From Bacillus sp. 03113 (GTDB lineage: Bacteria > Bacillota > Bacilli > Bacillales > Cytobacillaceae), in contig NZ_VATK01000010.1 of assembly GCF_006546985.1 (NCBI RefSeq), forward strand, positions 124,001 through 188,000: DNA of 64,000 nt. The letters run 5' to 3'. Each line of letters opens with the position of its first letter. Within the stretch, counting starts at the first letter, position 1. The notes under the pieces were generated by a model that saw nothing but the letters and a program-made list of their open reading frames with translations, was not told the DNA's origin and did not search any database. Both the position numbers and the translations under genes were made by a program. Below are positions 58,563 through 64,000 of the stretch, piece by piece.

Positions 58563-59381
58563 ATGAAGGACAAGCATATGATCGCATTAGACTTAGATGG
58601 AACCTTACTGAAAGATGATAAAACCATTTCATGTAAAACAAAAAAAGTGATTCAAAAAGCCCGACAAGAAGGACATATCGTGATGATTGCTACTGGTCGG
58701 CCTTATCGATCTAGTGAAATGTATTACCGTGAATTAGCATTAGATACTCCTATTGTTAATTTCAATGGAGCGTTCATTCATCATCCGAAAGATCGGAGCT
58801 GGGGAATGTACCATTCACCATTAGATATTGAAGTAGCCAAAGATATTGTAGAGGCTTGCAACTCTTTTGAATTTCACAATATTATTGCAGAGGTCATGGA
58901 TGAGGTATACTTCCATTACCATGATGAAAAGCTTATTGAAATCTTTAGTCTTGGTACACCTGCTATTACAACTGGAGATTTACGAAAATTTTTACATTCA
59001 GCACCAACTAGTATGTTAATTCATACTGAAGAAAAGCTTGTAAAAAAAATTAGAGAGCATTTATCTCAAGTACATGCTGAGGTTATTGATCACAGACGTT
59101 GGGCTGATCCATGGCATGTAATTGAAATTGTCAAATATGGATTAAATAAAGCAGTTGGACTGAAAAAAGCAGCGGAATATTTTCAAATTCCTCCCGATAG
59201 AATTATTGCATTTGGAGATGAGGATAATGATTTAGAAATGCTGGAGTATGCTGGGAAAGGTATTGCAATGGGGAATGCCATTGATGCAGTAAAGGCTATT
59301 TCTAATGAAGAAACACTTACAAATGAAGAGGATGGCATTGGAGTGTATTTAAACGAATACTTAAATTTAAAAGCAATATAG
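58563..59381 (+). CDS. yitU: HAD-family phosphatase (Cof type) YitU
   Basis: A 272-residue Cof-like HAD phosphatase. Motif I is DLDGTLL near residue 10 with the nucleophilic Asp, motif II is the Thr in ATGRP, and motif IV is GDEDNDLEML near residue 218. These enzymes act on sugar phosphates or flavin precursors; the B. subtilis homologue is linked with flavin phosphate hydrolysis, but substrate here is inferred. AAAAGGTGAG precedes the ATG. Confidence 0.9.
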   Translation: MKDKHMIALDLDGTLLKDDKTISCKTKKVIQKARQEGHIVMIATGRPYRSSEMYYRELALDTPIVNFNGAFIHHPKDRSWGMYHSPLDIEVAKDIVEACNSFEFHNIIAEVMDEVYFHYHDEKLIEIFSLGTPAITTGDLRKFLHSAPTSMLIHTEEKLVKKIREHLSQVHAEVIDHRRWADPWHVIEIVKYGLNKAVGLKKAAEYFQIPPDRIIAFGDEDNDLEMLEYAGKGIAMGNAIDAVKAISNEETLTNEEDGIGVYLNEYLNLKAI

Positions 59382-59383
59382 AT

Positions 59384-59590
59384 AGAAAAGCGGAAGCGAC
59401 TTGATCAGCCCTGAAGAAAAATGTTCTTTTGACTCAAAAAGTGCTTTTTACTTTTAGAGGCAAAAGGTTATTTTTCACAAGGGCTAGGGCTAGCCGATTA
59501 ATAGCGCCACGTCCTGTGGCAACATCGGCACTCGTACATCCTGTACATCGGAGCTAGACAAAAAGAAAAGCGGAAGCGACTTGATCAGCG
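59384..59590 (+). repeat. Intergenic repeat family C, copy 3 plus edge fragment
   Basis: Full unit from AGAAAAGCGGAAGCGAC (59384) to GGAGCTAGACAAAA (about 59563), then the edge restarts at 59564 with the same 17 bases and stops at TGATCAGCG. It contains the hairpin with CGTCCTGTGGC and GTACATCCTGTAC. The inverted copy is at 23.0 kb. It fills the gap after yitU. Confidence 0.82.
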
Positions 59591-59707
59591 ATAAAAAACC
59601 GATTACGCCGGAAAGTTAATTTCTAACTCATTAATTTAATCTTGTTGAAGCATACTAAAATAGAAGCAGCTAAGCCTGTTTCTATTTTCAGTTTGGGGGC
59701 GATTCGA

Positions 59708-59860
59708 TTGGGTAAAAGCAATAAATCAAAACGCTTTATTAAGCAAGGCGTTGATTCTGTCACACGTCATGATGAACGTCTTCCATATCGTATGACCTAC
59801 GCAGAGGCTGAAACGAAAAAAATGGCTAACGAGAAAGAATCCTTTCTTGGAGGCATATAA
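59708..59860 (+). CDS. Small basic protein, unknown function
   Basis: A 50-residue frame from TTG after GGGGGCGA, ending two bases before the next gene. The translation is hydrophilic, basic at the start (MGKSNKSKRFIKQG) and acidic later, with no membrane segment. Tight coupling with the DUF3813 gene supports it. I do not recognise the family. An ATT/TTG ambiguity in start codon remains. Confidence 0.6.
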   Translation: MGKSNKSKRFIKQGVDSVTRHDERLPYRMTYAEAETKKMANEKESFLGGI

Positions 59861-59862
59861 TT

Positions 59863-60060
59863 ATGGCTAACGAACTTTTTCAAGAAGCGAGAAAAGCTGT
59901 CGATATAGCACTACAATCAGGTCAAGAGGATGCAGTCTCCAAAGCGAAGAATGCTCTTACATCTGCTTTTGCTAACTCCTCGACAGCAGAACAGCAGCAG
60001 CTTCAAGAGTTACAAAAACAGCTTGAAGATCTTACAGAAACAGATCGATCATTAAGCTAA
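59863..60060 (+). CDS. DUF3813 family protein
   Basis: A 65-residue helical, acidic protein with the pattern NELFQEARKAVD and AKNALTSAFANSSTAEQQQLQ, recognised as DUF3813 from Bacillus. GGAGG lies nine bases before the ATG inside the previous gene's end. Function unknown. A terminator follows. Confidence 0.8.
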   Translation: MANELFQEARKAVDIALQSGQEDAVSKAKNALTSAFANSSTAEQQQLQELQKQLEDLTETDRSLS

Positions 60061-60080
60061 TTGTAGATCGAAATCAGGTA

Positions 60081-60125
60081 AAGGGTTCCAATAGGATGCA
60101 ATATCCTATGAGAACCCTTCCTTTA
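60081..60125 (+). terminator. Terminator after the DUF3813 gene
   Basis: AAGGGTTC pairs with GAACCCTT and an inner ATAGGAT pairs with ATCCTAT. A CCTTTATTTT tail follows. Confidence 0.85.
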
Positions 60126-60283
60126 TTTTACAAAAAAACCTAAGACACCTTTATTTTTTTCCACTAGTATCAAAATACCTCTTTTATCGCCTCTTATACC
60201 TTTCCTTCTGATTACGAATTTGTCATTTTAATTTGAATTCTATACACTTAAATTAAACTATAGCAGGAAGCTGGTGAATAGAG

Positions 60284-61150
60284 ATGTCAGTAAAAATTCT
60301 CGCTGACAGTGCATGTGATTTACCTCTTAGCTTTTTTGAGGAAAATGATGTCACACTGCTCCCATTAAAGGTGTATGTAAATGAGCAGGAATATGAAGAT
60401 TTAATAACAATTGAGCCTAATAAGGTATATCAATCAATACGTGAAGGACATTTACCAAAAACTTCACAGGTTTCCCCACTTCTTTTTGAAGAAATTTTTA
60501 CAAAAATGGCGCAAAATGAGGAAGATGGAATTTATATTGCTTTTTCTTCTCAATTATCAGGAACATATCAAACAGCTATGATGATCCGCAATCAAGTAAA
60601 GGAGCAATACCCTGATTTCAGCTTAACCATTGTAGATACAAAATGTGCATCCCTTGGTGTAGGGTTAATCGTTAAAGAAGCGGCAAGGCTTGCAAAATTA
60701 CAATTCTCTAAGGAAGAAATATTAAAGGATATTGAATTTCGATGCCTTCACATGGAGCATCTTTTTACCGTTGAAGACCTTGATCATTTAGCAAAAGGAG
60801 GGCGATTATCGAGAGCATCTGCCTTTTTAGGCGGACTACTTAATATTAAACCTCTGTTAAACGTTGAAGATGGAAAGCTTGTTCCTATTGAAAAGATAAG
60901 AGGTAAAAAGAAATTACTGCGCCGTATGATCGAGGTAATGAAAGAAAGAGGCATCCATTTAGAGGAACAAGAAATTGGCATCAGTCACGCGGATAATATG
61001 GAGACCGCTTTAGAAGTAAAGGAATTAATAGAAAAAGAATTAGATGGAAAGCACTTTGTCATCTCAGAGGTCGGAGCATCCATTGGATCTCATACAGGTG
61101 CAGGAACGATTGCTCTTTTCTTTTTAAACGAGTTGCCTTTTACACACTAG
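60284..61150 (+). CDS. yitS: DegV family fatty-acid-binding protein YitS
   Basis: A 288-residue DegV/FakB-type protein that binds a fatty acid and presents it to fatty-acid kinase. The start VKILADSACDLPLSF and AFSSQLSGTYQTA near residue 88 are family motifs, and the GGRLSRASAFLGGLLNIKP stretch is typical. It is a single gene with its own start (ATG, weak GGTGAATAGAG site). Position matches B. subtilis yitS. Confidence 0.88.
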   Translation: MSVKILADSACDLPLSFFEENDVTLLPLKVYVNEQEYEDLITIEPNKVYQSIREGHLPKTSQVSPLLFEEIFTKMAQNEEDGIYIAFSSQLSGTYQTAMMIRNQVKEQYPDFSLTIVDTKCASLGVGLIVKEAARLAKLQFSKEEILKDIEFRCLHMEHLFTVEDLDHLAKGGRLSRASAFLGGLLNIKPLLNVEDGKLVPIEKIRGKKKLLRRMIEVMKERGIHLEEQEIGISHADNMETALEVKELIEKELDGKHFVISEVGASIGSHTGAGTIALFFLNELPFTH

Positions 61151-61250
61151 ATTACAATTTTTGTTCAAACCATACATGCTCCCTAAGACAATGACAGATA
61201 ATAATGTATGTAACAATTAATGCCGTTCTCATTTAGAAAGGAGCATTCCA

Positions 61251-61385
61251 ATGGTATCGCATACATCAGATAATGATAAAAAAGCGAAGGACAATAACGC
61301 GTTGCGTCATGAAAAAAATATGATGCGTAAAAAAAACCGTAACGCTGGAAAAAATCAATATTCAAAAACGACAGATCATCTATAA
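61251..61385 (+). CDS. DUF3941 family small protein
   Basis: A 44-residue, strongly charged protein (MVSHTSDNDKKAKDNNALRH ... TTDHL), typical of DUF3941 in Bacillus. AAAGGAG lies seven bases before the ATG, and a strong terminator follows 20 bases after the stop. No function is known; the size and charge recall small acid- or stress-related proteins, without evidence. Confidence 0.8.
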   Translation: MVSHTSDNDKKAKDNNALRHEKNMMRKKNRNAGKNQYSKTTDHL

Positions 61386-61405
61386 TTACATGTTTAAATT
61401 TCAAA

Positions 61406-61435
61406 CGGGCATACGTTATTCGTATGCCCGTTTTT
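61406..61435 (+). terminator. Terminator of the DUF3941 gene
   Basis: A perfect 10-bp stem (CGGGCATACG and CGTATGCCCG) with loop TTATT followed by TTTTT. The first ATG of the downstream chemotaxis frame lies inside its right arm. Confidence 0.92.
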
Positions 61436-62308
61436 CATGGTTATGGTTTATATATCCAAAAATCAAGTTATCGAATTGCCGATACAATAAATAAGCTTTC
61501 AAAAGGGATTAAGCAATCAGCAGATGAAGCAGTAAAAATTTCAGAGGAAATGAACAACATTAATCAAATAGCGAATAACTTAGTAGAGAAAAACAATCAA
61601 ATTTTAAAATCTGGTCAATTGGTTGAATCGAGTGTAGTTATAGGTCAAGAAAACATAAAAGAATCTGTCGGTATTATGAATCATCTCGAGCTTGAAAGCC
61701 GAAAAAATGAAGAGGCTACACAGCAATTATTAACAGTATCAAAAGAAATTTCTACGATTATTTATTTGATTCGAGATATTGCAAATCAGACAAAATTACT
61801 TTCCTTAAATGCGAATATTGAGGCAGCGAGGGCAGGAGAACATGGAAAAGGGTTTGCGGTTGTAGCAAATGAAGTCGGCAAACTTGCCTCCCAATCAAAG
61901 GATGCAACCGAAAAAATTGAAGATTTAGTTTTAACAGTGGTAGATAAGATTACATATTCTTCCGAAAGAACAGCATCAGTTCTTCATTTTGTTAACAAAG
62001 GTGTGAAAAGCATATCGACATCAAACTCATCCCTAAATCAAATTAAGGAAGAAATTGAGAAAATAAAAAATGAAATTGAAATTTTAGATGACGAAGGGAA
62101 AAGAATGCTTGAGAGTACAACGGTTATCACAAATTCCATTAATCATGCCTCCGCGATTGCTGAACAGCTCTCAGCTGGAAGTGAGGAGATCTTGGCTTCT
62201 TCAATGGAACAGATATCTAATATAGGGAAGATAAATGAAACGATTCAAGATACAGCACAACATATGAATACTCTATCTGCAAGATTTAATGGCAAATGGC
62301 CAGTTTGA
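61424..62308 (+). CDS. Chemotaxis signalling domain protein, N-terminally shortened (possible remnant)
   Basis: A frame of 294 residues that is almost wholly a methyl-accepting chemotaxis signalling domain. The hairpin tip [24 protein letters not shown] and [15 protein letters not shown] are intact near residues 120-160, with long helical arms on both sides. No sensor, membrane helix or HAMP domain is present. The first ATG is inside the terminator of the preceding gene and lacks a ribosome-binding site, so the 5' part seems lost. It may be a pseudogene, or a soluble YfmS-like protein started at a non-obvious codon. Confidence 0.6.
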   Translation: MPVFHGYGLYIQKSSYRIADTINKLSKGIKQSADEAVKISEEMNNINQIANNLVEKNNQILKSGQLVESSVVIGQENIKESVGIMNHLELESRKNEEATQQLLTVSKEISTIIYLIRDIANQTKLLSLNANIEAARAGEHGKGFAVVANEVGKLASQSKDATEKIEDLVLTVVDKITYSSERTASVLHFVNKGVKSISTSNSSLNQIKEEIEKIKNEIEILDDEGKRMLESTTVITNSINHASAIAEQLSAGSEEILASSMEQISNIGKINETIQDTAQHMNTLSARFNGKWPV

Positions 62309-62478
62309 AAAAGCAAAAGAGAATTTAGTAAACAAAGGAAGACAACGTTTTAGAAAGGTTACTAACATTTTTACAAATTGGTTGGATACATAGCGCCTGG
62401 AAATCCCAATTTTTCCTGTTATAAGGAATGATCAAATAGACATTCTTTGAAGTTCAAATTTATACTTTTTTACCTTGA

Positions 62479-62511
62479 AAAAAGAGTAGCTCAATTGGTT
62501 TTTGAGCTACT
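62479..62511 (-). terminator. Terminator of cvfB
   Basis: On the minus strand AGTAGCTCAA pairs with TTGAGCTACT and is followed by CTTTTTTC. It lies six bases beyond the cvfB stop. Confidence 0.88.
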
Positions 62512-62516
62512 TCTTA

Positions 62517-63380
62517 TTATTTCTTTATATATGTCCAGCCATCTTCTTGGTAGACTCTTTCTTCTTTCATTAGTCTTCCGAGTCCTCGTTTAAAGGATCC
62601 TTTACTCATATTAAATCTTTCTTTAATATCTTCTGGCATACTTTTATCACTATATGGCATGGCTCCATTTCTTGATGATAAATAAGCAAAAATATGTTCA
62701 GCATCTTCATCAAGTGCTTCTTGCTTACGAGGCATTAATGAAATATTTACTGTGCCATCTTCTTTTACATCAATAATTCTGCCTTCCACTTTTTCACCAA
62801 GACGCGGTTCGGTCAGTCTTTGTGATTCATGAATAAATCCTTTAAAGCCCTCTGCCGTATAAATCCAGCTCCCCACCTTAGCTGTCCGATAAATGTATCC
62901 ATGGATATTTTTATTGTAATCCTTTTTTTCAGCCTTTATTGATATTTCTTCTATTATAGGATCGGTTGCAGCTTTTACATATAAGCGATTATTTCGATTG
63001 ACCCTTAACGTCATGTAAAGCATATCACCCACTATTGGCCATACAGCTTCGTGCACAGGCAAATCCTCTTCACCTAGCAGCATTTCTTTTTGAATACCAA
63101 TATCAAGAAATACACCTAAGCCTTTTTTGACATCGGTTACCTTTGCCCAATCATATTTGCCAACAGTTATCGTTGGCATCGTTGTTGTTGCTGCAATACG
63201 CCCTTTTGAATCGGTATATAAGAATACTTTTATGTGCTCATCTATTTCTAATTCTTGATCCGTTTCATTCATATGAAGCAATACATCCTCTGTGCCATCA
63301 TCCGTTAAAAAGTATCCAAAATCTGATTTTCTAGCAACTGTCAGTGTAACTGCTTGTCCGATATAATCCTCTAGTAACAA
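62517..63380 (-). CDS. cvfB: S1-domain RNA-binding virulence regulator CvfB (YitL)
   Basis: A 287-residue protein with tandem S1-like RNA-binding domains and a C-terminal winged helix (FNMSKGSFKRGLGRLMKE). S1 stretches include KGLGVFLDIGIQKEMLL and VEGRIIDVKEDGTVNISL. Start chosen at TTG (MLLEDYIGQ) after GGAGGA; the open frame runs 52 codons further upstream, but that part is translated MITE sequence. It is divergent from yitK as in B. subtilis. Confidence 0.9.
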   Translation of the reverse strand: MLLEDYIGQAVTLTVARKSDFGYFLTDDGTEDVLLHMNETDQELEIDEHIKVFLYTDSKGRIAATTTMPTITVGKYDWAKVTDVKKGLGVFLDIGIQKEMLLGEEDLPVHEAVWPIVGDMLYMTLRVNRNNRLYVKAATDPIIEEISIKAEKKDYNKNIHGYIYRTAKVGSWIYTAEGFKGFIHESQRLTEPRLGEKVEGRIIDVKEDGTVNISLMPRKQEALDEDAEHIFAYLSSRNGAMPYSDKSMPEDIKERFNMSKGSFKRGLGRLMKEERVYQEDGWTYIKK

Positions 63381-63402
63381 ATAAATTCCTCCATTATTAA
63401 TA

Positions 63403-63628
63403 TGATTAATGGCTATTTTCGTATAGATTGTTGCTTTTAAACGCGCAGCCTGCATACACTTCGCTTTCCGTGGGCGAGCGTCAAGCCTCCTCGTCGCATA
63501 CGCTCCTGCGGGGTCTCGCCTTTCTCGCATTCCCACAGGAGTCTACGTGTATGCAGGCTGCTCCGAAACGTTTCTCCCAATTTTTTTATGTCAAAAGCAA
63601 CAAACTTTGAGAAAACAGCCTAATTAAT
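63403..63628. mobile_element. MITE-like element copy 3 with imperfect 8-bp target duplication
   Basis: The element proper is 63411-63620 (210 bp). It starts GGCTATTTTC and ends GAAAACAGCC, one mismatch in the 10-bp terminal repeat. Flanking 8-mers TGATTAAT (63403-63410) and TAATTAAT (63621-63628) differ at one base. It lies about 30 bases upstream of the cvfB start, between cvfB and yitK, so it may influence their promoters. Confidence 0.85.
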
Positions 63629-63931
63629 ATATATTGTTATCAAAACATTTCTCAATTAAATACATCCTTCATACAAATACCATTTTTACTATCAATTAAT
63701 TTTATCATCAAAAGTAAAGCAATTCATGCTCAGAATCAAATGACAGGAAAGTTAATTCTATATAAAAATTGCAAAAGTTGTTTGAACTGATATATTTTAC
63801 TATACTTGACTCATAAAGTGAAACTTATTACTGTTTTATTTGCTAGTGACATAAATCTAATTTGAATGAGTACCTTTGATCGTTTTTTTGAATCAGACTC
63901 ATTCAAAAATAATTTCGTTTTGGAGGTTTTT

Positions 63932-64000
63932 ATGTCTAAAGAAAGTTCATTTGATATTGTATCCAAGGTAGATTTATCCGAAGTGACAAATGCTATCAAT
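63932..64000 (+). CDS. yitK: YajQ family nucleotide-binding protein YitK (5' end only)
   Basis: The first 23 codons of a YajQ/UPF0234 protein (MSKESSFDIVSKVDLSEV), cut by the window end. TGGAGG lies six bases before the ATG. YajQ proteins bind RNA or cyclic di-GMP in some bacteria. The yitK-cvfB neighbourhood is conserved in B. subtilis and supports the call. Confidence 0.85.
   Translation, partial: MSKESSFDIVSKVDLSEVTNAIN

Overview
The window is chromosomal backbone from a low-G+C Bacillaceae bacterium (Bacillus in the broad sense). The gene content and order follow the yitK-to-yjbQ segment of Bacillus subtilis almost gene for gene, read in reverse. Distinctive members are spxA, mecA, coiA, spxH, comZ, the CtsR-controlled clpB, a FapR-controlled fabHA-fabF pair and a T-box trpS. 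Species cannot be assigned from the sequence alone. No rRNA, tRNA, CRISPR array, prophage or transposase gene was seen.

Layout. At 1-9 kb lie a cation/proton antiporter (yjbQ, cut by the window edge), prpE, a pseudouridine synthase, NAD kinase, a small (p)ppGpp synthetase, yjbL, a CYTH protein, a lytic transglycosylase, a truncated haemoglobin and spxH. At 9-21 kb come pepF, coiA, mecA and spxA, then the oppABCDF oligopeptide importer; spxH, mecA and spxA link ClpXP/ClpC proteolysis with thiol stress and competence. At 21-34 kb are trpS behind a tryptophan T-box, yjbA, yjaZ, fabF, fabHA, comZ, yjaV, yjaU, yjzD, clpB and yjzC. At 33.7-38 kb are carB and carA.

At 38-48 kb is a complete assimilatory nitrate block: sumT (siroheme precursor), nasE and nasD (nitrite reductase), nasC (nitrate reductase), a second NirB-like protein taken to be NasB, and a divergent nitrate transporter behind a perfect TnrA box. 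It separates carAB from argDBJC (49-53.5 kb), which are joined in B. subtilis, and argF is absent from its usual place after carB. Three molybdenum-cofactor genes (mobB, moeA, moaA; 54-57 kb) follow argC and presumably serve the nitrate reductase. The last part (57-64 kb) is yitW, yitV, yitU, three very small genes, a DegV protein, an N-terminally shortened chemotaxis signalling protein, cvfB and the first codons of yitK.

Intergenic space carries several repeat families. Three copies of a 209-210 bp element have matching ends and 8-bp target duplications, so it is a MITE-like mobile element. Other families are hairpin-rich modules shared between different repeats, and one pair lies in inverted orientation around the nasB-nasA block. 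I did not find a convincing new multigene system. The strongest leads are the MITE family, the modular hairpin repeats, the remodelled arg/car/nas locus and the NirB-like protein that has lost a siroheme-cluster cysteine.
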